A DNA stretch of 64,000 nt from Heyndrickxia sp050281185 (GTDB lineage Bacteria > Bacillota > Bacilli > Bacillales > Bacillaceae_C), in contig NZ_JBNNWS010000001.1 of assembly GCF_050281185.1 (NCBI RefSeq), forward strand, positions 1-64,000, in the 5' to 3' direction. The first letter of the stretch is position 1. Every line of letters begins with the position of its first letter. This document shows positions 34,012 through 43,122 of the stretch, in pieces. The notes under the pieces were generated by a model. The model saw only the letters and a program-made list of their open reading frames with translations, did no database searches and was not told the DNA's origin. The position numbers were made by a program, and so were the translations under genes.

Positions 34012-34156
34012 AAAAGCGCAAGCGCCGCAGGTCTAGCGTACGGATTTTGTAGTCTTCGACTGAGATAAAGGAGACACGACGAGAGACGAGTCGATGTTGA
34101 CTTATCGTAGGGAGAAGACGGAGAAATTCGCTAGCCGATAGGCGCTGGAGCTAGAC
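34012..34156. repeat. Structured dispersed repeat, family 3 (copy 2)
   Basis: This 145-bp copy starts AAAAGCGCAAGCGCC and ends GGCGCTGGAGCTAGAC, so the outer arms can pair. The body is shared with 28788-28938. It lies just after the bcrC-like gene and before a bidirectional terminator. Confidence 0.87.
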
Positions 34157-34214
34157 ACAGCAGACACTTTTTATGCGTAATATCCTTATTAAATTTTATA
34201 CTTTCTTACCTTTT

Positions 34215-34256
34215 AAAAAAGAGTTGATTACTATTTTGGTAATCAACTCTTTTTTT
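34215..34256. terminator. Bidirectional terminator
   Basis: A 17-bp perfect stem (34215-34231 with 34239-34255), containing GAGTTGATTAC/GTAATCAACTC and flanked by A and T runs, works on both strands. It ends the bcrC transcription unit. Confidence 0.88.
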
Positions 34257-34430
34257 ACCTATAGATCGCTCTCCTACCTTCTATTTAAGAAAAAATTAAG
34301 ATTGATTATTCATAATGTGAGTATCCAATATAAATATCCTGTTTTTTATCACCTAGCAAATTTTTATTTTAAGGCTATAAATCTGGTATGAGTGATAATA
34401 AATAGCATGTATTGAAAGGAGAAAAATATT

Positions 34431-35411
34431 ATGAAAAAGTGGATCATTTCAGTGATTATTCTAGTTCTTTTAATTGGAGGAGGGAGCTGGTATTACCTGC
34501 ATACCAAACAAAGCGAACAGCCTGTAATGGCTTCTACATCAACAACAGAAGTTCAAAAAGGGAAATTAGATGTAAAAATTAGTGGTTCTGGTTCGATCGC
34601 TTCATCAAGCAGCGAGGATGTAAAATCAGAAGTAATGGATAAAGTAGACGAAGTACTAGTGTCAAAAAATGACACGGTTAAAAAAGGTGATGAACTAATC
34701 ACTTTTACTAATGGGAATGACCCGATTGTTGCACCTATCAGCGGCACAATAACTTCTATTGATGTCACAAGTGGAAGTAAAGTTACCGAAGATCAGGTAG
34801 TTGCTCATATCACCAATTATAAAAAGCTAGAAACGACAATAAAAATAGATGAATTGGATATTCCAGAAATAAAAGTCGGACAAAGTGCTGAAATTACCGC
34901 AAATGCCTTTTCTAACGAAACCTTTAAAGGGGAAGTAACAAATGTAGCCAATGAAGGTGAAGCTTCAAACGGAGTTTCTACATTTGATGTCACTGTCAAA
35001 ATAAATAATCCAAAGAAACTTAAAGTAGGAATGACAACCGAAGCTAATATCTTAACAGCAAGTAAAAACAATGCTTTATATATACCTGTTGATGCAGTTC
35101 ATACGAATGGGAATACAAAGTTTGTAATGATACAAAATTCATCTGATCAAGACAAAAATAGCATATCCTCCCGTGTGGAAGTAAAAACAGGGATTCACAA
35201 TGATAACTATGTAGAAATTACTAGTGGGCTTGAACAAGGACAGCTAGTCGTACTACCTGCTATAGTAAAAAGCTCTTCAAATAATAGCCAGAATATGCGT
35301 GGCATGGGTGAAGGGATGATGCCTGGTAATATGCCTGGAATGGGTCAAGGTGGATCGTTCAATATGAATCGCGGTGAAAGAAATAGCAACTGGAATGGTG
35401 GTGGAAAGTAA
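34431..35411 (+). CDS. Membrane fusion (periplasmic adaptor-like) subunit of a MacAB/Vex-type exporter
   Basis: This 326-residue protein has an N-terminal membrane anchor (about 5-23), then a biotinyl-lipoyl-like hairpin domain (VAPISGTITSIDV near 103-115, typical of HlyD/MacA adaptors) and beta-barrel domains. The C-terminal 45 residues are unusual, being rich in Gly, Met and Asn (RGMGEGMMPGNMPGMGQGG). In Gram-positives such subunits (YknX, Vex-like) associate with MacB-type permeases. It is the first gene of a five-gene operon with ATPase, permease, regulator and kinase. Confidence 0.85.
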   Translation: MKKWIISVIILVLLIGGGSWYYLHTKQSEQPVMASTSTTEVQKGKLDVKISGSGSIASSSSEDVKSEVMDKVDEVLVSKNDTVKKGDELITFTNGNDPIVAPISGTITSIDVTSGSKVTEDQVVAHITNYKKLETTIKIDELDIPEIKVGQSAEITANAFSNETFKGEVTNVANEGEASNGVSTFDVTVKINNPKKLKVGMTTEANILTASKNNALYIPVDAVHTNGNTKFVMIQNSSDQDKNSISSRVEVKTGIHNDNYVEITSGLEQGQLVVLPAIVKSSSNNSQNMRGMGEGMMPGNMPGMGQGGSFNMNRGERNSNWNGGGK

Positions 35412-35413
35412 AA

Positions 35414-36124
35414 ATGGCAAAATCATTGATATCCATCAACCAATTAGTGAAGTCATTCAAAATTGGCGGAGAAACAGTGACAGCTCTTCATCGGGTTTCA
35501 CTTCAAATTGAATCCGGCGAATTTATAGCCATTATTGGTCCGTCAGGTTCTGGAAAATCAACATTAATGAATATGATTGGCTGTTTGGATAAGCCAGATT
35601 CAGGTGAATATTCTTTAGAAGGACAAGATGTTGGCAAAATGAATGATAATCAATTGGCTGCTATTCGTAATAAAAAAATCGGTTTCATTTTTCAAAACTT
35701 CAATTTATTACCGAAGCTATCCGCTATCGAAAATGTCGAATTGCCTTTAATATATAGTGGAATAAATAGCAGTGAGAGAAAAAATATAGCCAAAGATTGT
35801 TTAGACAAAGTAGGATTATTAGATCGAGCAACCCATCTCCCTAACCAATTATCAGGTGGGCAGCAACAACGTATTGCCATTGCACGTGCACTAGTCTGTA
35901 ATCCACCAATTTTGCTTGCAGATGAACCAACAGGTGCTCTAGATAGTAAGACAAGTGCTGAAATAATAGAAGTAATGAAAAACTTAAATGCACAAGGACG
36001 CACCATTATCATTATTACCCATGATTTGGATGTAGCAAGTCAAGCTAAACGTATCGTTCAAATTAAAGATGGGAGACTATTTGAAAAAGGAGGAAATAAA
36101 ATTGAAGTTTCTTCCGTCTATTAA
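35414..36124 (+). CDS. MacB/YknY-type ABC transporter ATP-binding protein
   Basis: This 236-residue LolD/MacB-class ATPase has Walker A GPSGSGKST (about 42-50), signature LSGGQQQRIAIARAL (about 144-158), Walker B ILLADEPTGALD and the H-loop IITHDLDVA. It starts 2 bp after the adaptor gene and overlaps the permease gene, so the three form one exporter. The likely substrates are toxic peptides or lipids, by analogy with YknXYZ (SdpC toxin) and Vex systems; none is proven here. Confidence 0.9.
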   Translation: MAKSLISINQLVKSFKIGGETVTALHRVSLQIESGEFIAIIGPSGSGKSTLMNMIGCLDKPDSGEYSLEGQDVGKMNDNQLAAIRNKKIGFIFQNFNLLPKLSAIENVELPLIYSGINSSERKNIAKDCLDKVGLLDRATHLPNQLSGGQQQRIAIARALVCNPPILLADEPTGALDSKTSAEIIEVMKNLNAQGRTIIIITHDLDVASQAKRIVQIKDGRLFEKGGNKIEVSSVY

Positions 36125-37271
36125 ACTGGCATTCCGAAACATTCAAAAAAGTAAATTAAGAGCTTTTCTAACAATGTTAGGAATCATCATTGGTGTAGCA
36201 TCAGTTATTACTCTAGTTTCTATTGGCAGATCTTCCACTCAATCAGTTACAGACAATATCAATAATCTAGGTACCAATTTATTAACAGTCAATATACTCA
36301 GTACAGATAATGGTGAACTAAAAGATACAGATGTAGATAAGTTAAAGAAACTTACTGGAGTGAAGGCTGTTGCACCTACTGTCTCTGGAAGAGTTACAGC
36401 AAAAAACGGGAAGACATCTACCCAAGTCAGCTTAACAGGTACAACATCATCATACCAATCCATTAAAGATTTGAGTCTTACAAATGGAAGGTTCTTAGCA
36501 GATATTGATAATGAATTTAGACAAAAGATTGCCGTACTTGGTTCTGAAACAGCAACCACTTTATTTGGAACTGATAATCCATTAAACCAAAGTGTGCAAA
36601 TTAATGGTACCTCGTATAAAATTGTCGGAGTTCTAGCATCAAAAGGAACTTCAATCGGACAAAGCGGTGATAACGTAATCATTACGCCACTTAGCACTGC
36701 TGAACGGCTTTTACAAACTCTTAACATTCAATCCGTTGTTGTACAAGCAAACAGTGAAGGCCAGTTGAACTTTGTTGAAAACGAATTAGAGCGATCTTTA
36801 AGCACAATTTTTCATAACAATACAGACAGTTATAGTGTAACCAATCAACAAGATTTAATGGATACGATGAGTTCAGTTTCAAAAACGATGACTATGCTGC
36901 TTGGTGGTATTGCTAGTATTTCTTTGCTTGTCGGTGGAATTGGAATAATGAACATTATGTTTGTATCTGTATCTGAACGTACACGAGAAATCGGTATCCG
37001 AAAAGCAATTGGTGCAAAGAGAAAGGATATTTTGATCCAATTCCTCATTGAATCGGTTGTATTAAGTGCATTAGGAGGACTTATTGGAGTCGGTGTAGGA
37101 TTTATGGCTGTTAAAGTATATTCAATCATAAGTAGTGCGACTCCTATCTACTCCTTATCAGATGCCGCTATACCGTTTTTATTTTCACTTTTAGTCGGGG
37201 TTGTTTTTGGAGTCTTTCCCGCGAATAAAGCATCCAAGCTTCACCCTATACATGCATTACGATATGAATAA
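36102..37271 (+). CDS. MacB/YknZ-type ABC transporter permease
   Basis: This 389-residue permease has one N-terminal helix (about 16-40), a large extracytoplasmic MacB-PCD domain (about 45-245), then three C-terminal FtsX helices. MNIMFVSVSERTREIGIRKA marks the FtsX coupling segment. I chose TTG at 36102, since AAAGGAGG lies eight bases before it inside the ATPase gene; the ATG at 36069 has no such site. It is coupled to the ATPase and followed by a stable hairpin at 37276-37310 and then the regulator gene. Confidence 0.88.
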   Translation: MKFLPSIKLAFRNIQKSKLRAFLTMLGIIIGVASVITLVSIGRSSTQSVTDNINNLGTNLLTVNILSTDNGELKDTDVDKLKKLTGVKAVAPTVSGRVTAKNGKTSTQVSLTGTTSSYQSIKDLSLTNGRFLADIDNEFRQKIAVLGSETATTLFGTDNPLNQSVQINGTSYKIVGVLASKGTSIGQSGDNVIITPLSTAERLLQTLNIQSVVVQANSEGQLNFVENELERSLSTIFHNNTDSYSVTNQQDLMDTMSSVSKTMTMLLGGIASISLLVGGIGIMNIMFVSVSERTREIGIRKAIGAKRKDILIQFLIESVVLSALGGLIGVGVGFMAVKVYSIISSATPIYSLSDAAIPFLFSLLVGVVFGVFPANKASKLHPIHALRYE

Positions 37272-37275
37272 TTTT

Positions 37276-37310
37276 AAGGGTCTGTTTCCCAAGTGTGGGA
37301 CCAGACCCTT
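37276..37310 (+). terminator. Hairpin between exporter and two-component genes
   Basis: Arms AAGGGTCTG (37276-37284) and CAGACCCTT (37302-37310) enclose an inner TCCCA/TGGGA pair. No T tract follows, so termination may be partial, or the hairpin may protect the upstream mRNA. Confidence 0.5.
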
Positions 37311-37370
37311 AGTGCATGTTTCCATCCGTACCTTTTTCTTGTTATGATAAAAAAATAGAGGAGGATCATT

Positions 37371-38048
37371 TTGAGAATATTAATTGTTGAAGATAATGTT
37401 GACTTATTGGAATCGATGAAAAAAATCTTGCAAAATGATTTCGAGATTGATACAGCAACTGATGGTGAAGAGGGATTATTTTTGGGTATGCAAAATATTT
37501 ATGATATCATTTTGCTCGATGTAATGCTGCCAGAAATAAATGGATTTGAGATCCTTAAACGTCTTCGTAAAGAACAGATCATGACACCAATCCTTTTTGT
37601 TACGGCAAAAGATGCCTTAGAGGATCGGGTGACAGGATTAGAAATGGGTGGAGATGATTATTTAGTCAAACCATTTCAAGCCCCAGAGCTTATTGCTCGT
37701 ATTCGTGCTTTGTTAAGACGCAGCGGTAATTTAACCATTAATCACACGATACGCTATAAAGGAATTGAACTATTTGGAAAAGAGCAAGAAATAAAAATCG
37801 ATGGTCATCCACTTAGACTGACGGCTACTCAGTATGAACTACTTGAATACCTCATACAAAATAGCGGAAAAATTGTTACAAGGGAACAAATATATGACAG
37901 AATATGGGGATATGAATCAGATACCACCATTGCTATTGTTGAAGTGTATATTCATCATTTACGAAAAAAGCTGGAGAGCTATTCCTATCATAAAGATATT
38001 CAAAATGTAAGAGGTATCGGGTATATTTTACAAGATCCTAAGGAGTAG
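37371..38048 (+). CDS. OmpR-family response regulator
   Basis: This 225-residue regulator has a receiver domain with Asp in LLDVMLPE (about residue 51) and LVKPFQ, then a winged-helix DNA-binding domain ending VRGIGYIL. The start is TTG at 37371 behind GAGGAGG. It lies directly upstream of its cognate kinase gene and about 100 bp after the exporter genes. It probably controls that exporter, as in Vex/Vnc-like loci, though no operator could be picked out. Confidence 0.88.
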   Translation: MRILIVEDNVDLLESMKKILQNDFEIDTATDGEEGLFLGMQNIYDIILLDVMLPEINGFEILKRLRKEQIMTPILFVTAKDALEDRVTGLEMGGDDYLVKPFQAPELIARIRALLRRSGNLTINHTIRYKGIELFGKEQEIKIDGHPLRLTATQYELLEYLIQNSGKIVTREQIYDRIWGYESDTTIAIVEVYIHHLRKKLESYSYHKDIQNVRGIGYILQDPKE

Positions 38049-38051
38049 AAC

Positions 38052-39290
38052 ATGTTTAAAAAAACACGCATCAGACTGACAATATTAAACTCTTTAGTCT
38101 TTATCATACTTATTTCTATAATAGGATTTATTATTTATTCCTATGTAAATTCCTATATATATAAAGATATTGACCGTTCACTAAGAAATTCCATAAATAG
38201 ATTAGAAAAAGGGCTTCCAATACAAAATGCTGGTTCACCAAATGGAGGGCCACAACAGATGATTATTCCTCTTGTTTGGGATAAACAAAAGCAATTATTA
38301 AATAGAAATGACTTGCTAAATAGTGAATATTTTCAGAAAAATCGTTCGAAATTTATTCAAGATAAGTATAATACGATAGAAGATATCAAGGTGAGTGGTA
38401 CTAATTATCGGGCAATATCTGTTCAAGCTATTATTAAAGATACACCTATTGTACTTGAATTTATTCGTAGTACAGAAATAGAAAAGCATGTAATGGATCA
38501 ACTTTTGATGATCATGATTGTAGGCTGTATTATCGGCAGTATTTTCGCAATTATCGCTGGCCTTTTTCTTGCAGATAAGGCTTTAAAGCCTATAAAAAAT
38601 GCTTGGGATAAACAACAACAATTTGTTTCCGACGCATCTCATGAGTTACGAACCCCTCTTGCAATCATTCAAACTCGAGGAGAATTATTATTACAGGAGC
38701 CTAATGCTTCAATTCAAGAGAAAGCTTCGGATATTTCCATCGTCTTAAAAGAATGTCGCCGTTTAACTAAACTTGTATCTAATTTATTGACATTAGCTAG
38801 ATCAGATTCCAATGAAATAGAAATGGAGAAAGAGGAATTTTTCTTGGATGAGCTATTAAAAGATATGGTAGATCATTTTTCTGAGGTAGCTTTATATCAG
38901 GGAAAGCAAATTACCTTAGGCACCTCCCCACCAATTACTTTTTTTGGTGATAAGGATAGAATTCATCAGCTCCTAGTCATTTTATTAGATAACGCGATGA
39001 AATATACAAATGACGGTGGGCATATAAAAATTTCTTCTTATGAAAATAAACAAGTTATCGGCATTATTATAGAAGATAATGGAATAGGCATGAAGGAAGA
39101 AGAACTAACAAAAATATTTGACCGCTTTTATCAAGTAGATAAGTCACGCTCAAAATCTAATAGTTTAGGTTTAGGACTTTCAATTGCCAAATGGATTGTA
39201 GATAAGCATGCAGGTAAAATAAAAGTTGAAAGTACATTTGGTGTAGGAACTCGTTTTGAGCTTCAATTTTCTAAAAAGCTCTTTTCATAA
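38052..39290 (+). CDS. Sensor histidine kinase
   Basis: This 412-residue kinase has two membrane helices (about 8-30 and 151-175) enclosing an extracellular sensor of about 120 residues, then HAMP-like sequence, HisKA motif VSDASHELRTPLAII (His near 200), and a HATPase domain with DNAMKY, DNGIGM and LGLGLSIAKW. It follows the regulator gene after 3 bp with a good AAGGAG site. The adjacent exporter makes a role in sensing envelope-active compounds likely. An intrinsic terminator follows. Confidence 0.88.
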   Translation: MFKKTRIRLTILNSLVFIILISIIGFIIYSYVNSYIYKDIDRSLRNSINRLEKGLPIQNAGSPNGGPQQMIIPLVWDKQKQLLNRNDLLNSEYFQKNRSKFIQDKYNTIEDIKVSGTNYRAISVQAIIKDTPIVLEFIRSTEIEKHVMDQLLMIMIVGCIIGSIFAIIAGLFLADKALKPIKNAWDKQQQFVSDASHELRTPLAIIQTRGELLLQEPNASIQEKASDISIVLKECRRLTKLVSNLLTLARSDSNEIEMEKEEFFLDELLKDMVDHFSEVALYQGKQITLGTSPPITFFGDKDRIHQLLVILLDNAMKYTNDGGHIKISSYENKQVIGIIIEDNGIGMKEEELTKIFDRFYQVDKSRSKSNSLGLGLSIAKWIVDKHAGKIKVESTFGVGTRFELQFSKKLFS

Positions 39291-39308
39291 AATCTAAGTA
39301 GAATAAAA

Positions 39309-39346
39309 GCTGTTTACTTTATCAATTGTAAACAGCCTATTTTTTC
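39309..39346 (+). terminator. Intrinsic terminator after the kinase gene
   Basis: Arms GCTGTTTAC (39309-39317) and GTAAACAGC (39328-39336) are followed by CTATTTTTT. Confidence 0.8.
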
Positions 39347-39425
39347 TATAAAATTAATGACTTTCATTTAATCTTATTCACAAAAACTTACATTCTTATA
39401 GATTATTCCTCTACTTCTTTACTCC

Positions 39426-40172
39426 TTATTCATCTTCGTAAACCGTTTCCCCTTTAACGGAATATTGTTTAAATTCATCATTTAATATTTCTAGACAATT
39501 TAACTGATGCCCATATACACAAGCACCATCAATTCCTATTTTTTTATTTCCATAATAAATATCAGGATTTTCATGTAAATATATTGCTGGAGTATGTCCA
39601 TGAATAAATGTATGATCAAATGAATGATCAACATCTAGAAATGGTCCTCTAATCCACACCATCTCGTGTTCAGTAGTCAATTTCCAATCCTCGTGCTCCG
39701 GATTTATTCCTGCATGAATGAAAATAAAATCATTTGTTTCGTAGAAATATGGAAGATTTTCTATAAACCCAATAATTTCATTATGTGATTCTTGTATCTT
39801 GTTTGCCCATTCTTGATACGTTTTCTCATTAACATTATCATTATCGATATCTTCAAGAAACGACTTAATGGTTTCTAGACCACCAATTCTGAAGTATGAA
39901 TTCTGCTTTTCAATTGGATCATTTAGCCAATCACAAAATAGTTGATCATGATTTCCCTTTAATGCGATTGCACCTTGCTCCTCTACCAATTCCTTAACGA
40001 AGTAAATAACTTCTTTACTATATTTTCCTCGGTCCATATAGTCACCAAGTAAAATTAACTGATCATTGTTTGGTACGAACTTCACTTTTGCAAGCAACTC
40101 TTTAAACTCATTTAAACAACCATGGATATCACTAATGGCAAGAATGCGTGTTGTATTTGTAATTGTAATCAA
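39426..40172 (-). CDS. Metallophosphoesterase (PPP-type serine/threonine phosphatase or Ap4A hydrolase-like)
   Basis: This protein of about 248 residues has the complete PPP signature: ISDIHGCLNEF (D-x-H), LLGDYMDRGKYS (GDxxDRG), LKGNHDQLF (GNHD), plus the later metal histidines in FIHAGINP and FIHGHTP. It resembles bacterial PrpA/ApaH-type enzymes; the substrate (phosphoprotein or dinucleoside polyphosphate) is open. The start is unclear: TTG at 40172 abuts AGAGG, leaving no spacer, whereas ATT at 40163 lies at normal distance. It is a single gene. Confidence 0.87.
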   Translation of the reverse strand: MITITNTTRILAISDIHGCLNEFKELLAKVKFVPNNDQLILLGDYMDRGKYSKEVIYFVKELVEEQGAIALKGNHDQLFCDWLNDPIEKQNSYFRIGGLETIKSFLEDIDNDNVNEKTYQEWANKIQESHNEIIGFIENLPYFYETNDFIFIHAGINPEHEDWKLTTEHEMVWIRGPFLDVDHSFDHTFIHGHTPAIYLHENPDIYYGNKKIGIDGACVYGHQLNCLEILNDEFKQYSVKGETVYEDE

Positions 40173-40248
40173 CCTCTTTTTCTATTTGTTATTCCATTAT
40201 ACAATAGTACAACTTTTCCCATTATTTTTCTAATATCTTGTTCTAAAC

Positions 40249-40283
40249 AAAAAAGCTAAATCTTAAATTAGATTCAGCTTTTC
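40249..40283 (-). terminator. Intrinsic terminator of the beta-lactamase-like gene
   Basis: On the minus strand AAAAGCTGAATCT pairs with AGATTTAGCTTTTT, followed by a T run. It overlaps the last codons of the gene (stop at 40274). Confidence 0.75.
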
Positions 40284-41497
40284 CCAATTATTTTTTTAGG
40301 AACATCGATTAAAAACGTATAAATTTCTTTGTTTACTTTACCAATTGACTTATTATTATTTTGTATATTGGAAAGCAGTACGACATACATATTTTCGTTT
40401 TTTGAAAAGCTATTGGCACTATTCCATCCAGGTATAACACCATGATTCGAATTATTCCCTGACCCTGAATACCAGCCTTTACGATTAATATACCATCCAA
40501 ATCCATAATTTGCTCTATTATGTGGAGTAAATATTTGATGATAACTTTTTTGTGATACTAGTTTTCCATTTACTAATGCATGATCAAATTTATACAAATC
40601 GTAAGCAGTAGTGTAAATATCACCGCATCCGAATATTTGAGAGAATTCAATCATTCGAGGGGTATAAGTTAACCCCCACACTTTTTTATAACCTATAGAA
40701 GGAAAGGTTTCTTTTTTTAATGCTTTACCAAATCCGCTATTTTTCATGCCTGCCACTTTAAAAATATGTTCTTTTATATACTGATGTAAGGGCACTCCAC
40801 TTGCTTTTTCTACCACATACCCTAGAACAGAATAATTCGAATCAGAATAATTCCATTTCGTCCCGGGGAGAGAGGTTAGATGCCTTGCACTTTGACTAAT
40901 ACTCTTCATTAGTTCATCTCTTGACAATTTCCCACCTGACTCATTACGACGAGGTATTCCTGAAGTATGTGTTAATAAATGAATTAATCTTATTTGCTTA
41001 GCATGTGGAAAAGTTGGTAGATATTTCGATAAAGGATCTTGAACATTGATCTTCCCTTCTTCAGCAAGCTGCATAATAGATGTAGCAACAAAAGATTTAG
41101 TAATGGAACCAATATAAAAAACTGTATTAGGATTATTTTTGATGTTTTCTTCTTGGTTAGCAAAACCATATCCTTTATTTACTACGATTTTACCATCTTT
41201 AACAACTAGCGCGGTGCCATTAAAATGGATTTTATTTAAATAATAATCAATGAAGTTCTTATCCACTATCCCAGTAGAAAACTTAGATGATTTTTTCATT
41301 TCGGATAAAATATCTTCCAAATTACTATTTTCTACAAATTGTTTTTCTGAATCATTCACACCATGTCTAGACCATTTATTTAATGTAATATAAGTACTTA
41401 CTAGTATAAAGAATAGACAAATACATATCATTGAACGTATGAATATTCGTTTCTTTTGCTTTTTTTTGCTCAGATTATATTCTGACCTCTTTTGCAT
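40274..41497 (-). CDS. Serine hydrolase, class C beta-lactamase/PBP4*-like
   Basis: This 407-residue protein is anchored by one N-terminal helix (about 17-40) with an external catalytic domain. The nucleophile motif is SITK (S-x-x-K) in YIGSITKSFVATS near 129-143. The second motif reads NYSDSNYSVLG, where the usual YSN is YSD, and an HG-V-type third motif occurs in NHGVIPGW. Such proteins trim cell-wall peptides or hydrolyse D-amino-acid esters. It lies directly downstream of one dlt operon on the same strand, so a role in wall D-alanine turnover is possible but unproven. Confidence 0.83.
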   Translation of the reverse strand: MQKRSEYNLSKKKQKKRIFIRSMICICLFFILVSTYITLNKWSRHGVNDSEKQFVENSNLEDILSEMKKSSKFSTGIVDKNFIDYYLNKIHFNGTALVVKDGKIVVNKGYGFANQEENIKNNPNTVFYIGSITKSFVATSIMQLAEEGKINVQDPLSKYLPTFPHAKQIRLIHLLTHTSGIPRRNESGGKLSRDELMKSISQSARHLTSLPGTKWNYSDSNYSVLGYVVEKASGVPLHQYIKEHIFKVAGMKNSGFGKALKKETFPSIGYKKVWGLTYTPRMIEFSQIFGCGDIYTTAYDLYKFDHALVNGKLVSQKSYHQIFTPHNRANYGFGWYINRKGWYSGSGNNSNHGVIPGWNSANSFSKNENMYVVLLSNIQNNNKSIGKVNKEIYTFLIDVPKKIIGKS

Positions 41498-41612
41498 ACC
41501 CTATCTCCTTATGACATTACTTTCCTTTAGCTTAGAAACAGAAATATGAAGTTCAATCGTCCAATAGTAAGACAAGGGTTGGGATAACCCGTTTGTTTAA
41601 TCGCTTTTCACT

Positions 41613-42788
41613 TTATTGCTTCCAATGCCTCAACATGGCTCTGTCCGTGTAAACCCAGCCTTTCCAGGCAATATGCATCGTATCTTTTATGAAGTACGGA
41701 TCATAATCATGCCCTGAAAAATCAGCGATTGGAAACCCATCTGCTAATACTTGCCTTCTAATTTTTTTGTAATAAACATCACGGTGATTTTTAGGGAATC
41801 CTATATAGTCATACCATCTTCCGTTAACGGGAATTGAGATAAAAAGGGGCTTTGCTCCTTTTTCTTTCAAAATATCTAAGACCATTTGAAAATCTTTATA
41901 TTCAACTGAATCTGCAAAAGATAGACCACTTTTATAATTTTTATATTTTTTAACATGACGAGCAATTTTTTTATTGTAGACATTATTTACAATTAAAAAC
42001 GGATTATTTGAAGCACTTTTCCTTCCATAGTTATTTGCTGCTTTTTCCAGATCTCCCCATGATTTATTCTTTACCATTTCAGGATTTTTATAACGCTTTC
42101 GATTAAAGCCCTCAAAAACAGAATAATACAAGTCCTTCTTTTCAAGGAGCTGCATATTGATGTAAGCAAGAGGTTTTACTAATACGTCCTTTATACTTGA
42201 GGACCCTTTCATTTTAAGTTCAGATCTATACAATGATGAAAGAAGTCGATCCCTTTTAATTACATCAAAATCTAAGAGCCTGCGAATAGCAGCTTTTTTC
42301 AATTCTGGATTGATGCTTTTATTAAATGCTAAATCATATGCCTGCAGCATTGAATAATTGGGATCAAAGTGAAATTCATCAATCCCTCTCTTATGAAACC
42401 ATTGAGGAGAAATGATGAAAACAAGCTTTTTTCCTTTTAATTGGTCTGCATGAGCCGCAAAGTTCATAAATTGAATGATTGACTGCGTACCTCCACGACC
42501 AATTAGAAAAGGTGTAAATCCTTTTGGGTTCGCCTCAAAATAATTTGAAGGATGGAAAGGATCAAAACGAGCTAATTCAGAAGATCCGTAAATTGGAAAA
42601 TACTTTTTGTTATTAAGCATTTCTCTTTGAATGTATTCACCTTGAAACATTAACGGACTTAATTCTGTTGCCTCATTTTTTACCTTTTTATCCGTAATAA
42701 AATACTCAATCCATTTATTAGGGAAAAATAAAAAAACTAAAAACAGCACACAGGCTATAATGATTGGAGTGAAAGTATATTTTTTCAT
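41613..42788 (-). CDS. dltD: D-alanyl-lipoteichoic acid biosynthesis protein DltD (operon copy I)
   Basis: This 391-residue enzyme has an N-terminal membrane anchor (about 6-24) and an extracellular SGNH-like hydrolase domain that completes transfer of D-alanine onto teichoic acids. The nucleophile block is PIYGSSELARFDPFHP (about 66-81) and the late acid/base pair is DTMHIAWKGW. The start overlaps the dltC stop by 4 bp (ATGA). It is the last gene of the first dlt operon. A second DltD of equal length is at 48236-49411, with most residues identical. Confidence 0.95.
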   Translation of the reverse strand: MKKYTFTPIIIACVLFLVFLFFPNKWIEYFITDKKVKNEATELSPLMFQGEYIQREMLNNKKYFPIYGSSELARFDPFHPSNYFEANPKGFTPFLIGRGGTQSIIQFMNFAAHADQLKGKKLVFIISPQWFHKRGIDEFHFDPNYSMLQAYDLAFNKSINPELKKAAIRRLLDFDVIKRDRLLSSLYRSELKMKGSSSIKDVLVKPLAYINMQLLEKKDLYYSVFEGFNRKRYKNPEMVKNKSWGDLEKAANNYGRKSASNNPFLIVNNVYNKKIARHVKKYKNYKSGLSFADSVEYKDFQMVLDILKEKGAKPLFISIPVNGRWYDYIGFPKNHRDVYYKKIRRQVLADGFPIADFSGHDYDPYFIKDTMHIAWKGWVYTDRAMLRHWKQ

Positions 42789-43018
42789 TCTCGTTCAGCT
42801 AATTTCGTTGCAATATTATTTGGTGTATTCCACTCCTCACGAGTAAACTCTGTAATAGGAACAGTAATTCCAAGACGGCCTTCTACTTCAACCAATAAAG
42901 AAATAATACCGAAAGAATCTAACAACCCTTCTTCAAAAAGATCGATATCAGGATTTTCGATGACAACATCATCTTGGCAAACTTCTGCTAAAATATTGAA
43001 AACTTCTTGTTTTTCCAT
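42785..43018 (-). CDS. dltC: D-alanine carrier protein DltC (operon copy I)
   Basis: This 77-residue acyl-carrier-type protein has the phosphopantetheine serine in LLDSFG. It carries D-alanine from DltA to the DltB/DltD membrane machinery. I chose ATG at 43018, seven bases after GGAG; ATG at 43024 is too close to that site. It differs from the second copy (49408-49644) at only a few positions. A family 1 repeat of 218 bp separates it from dltB, so its mRNA must read through the insertion unless the repeat supplies a promoter. Confidence 0.95.
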   Translation of the reverse strand: MEKQEVFNILAEVCQDDVVIENPDIDLFEEGLLDSFGIISLLVEVEGRLGITVPITEFTREEWNTPNNIATKLAERE

Positions 43019-43122
43019 TTTCATTCTCCTTATAAAGTCTCTCTCCTACTAGAAAGAGAAGTCAAAAATTAAGTTTATTTTAAGTAAACTATGATTTAAT
43101 TTAATTATTAATTCTTAATGAA

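Noticed and set aside
34173..34391. 72-codon open frame after the bcrC-like gene
   Set aside because: It runs through a perfect 17-bp terminator stem at 34215-34255, has no ribosome binding site, and its product is low-complexity; judged spurious.
36239..36727. 162-codon open frame antisense to the MacB-like permease
   Set aside because: The sense strand has a continuous FtsX/MacB permease; the antisense frame has no recognisable motif.
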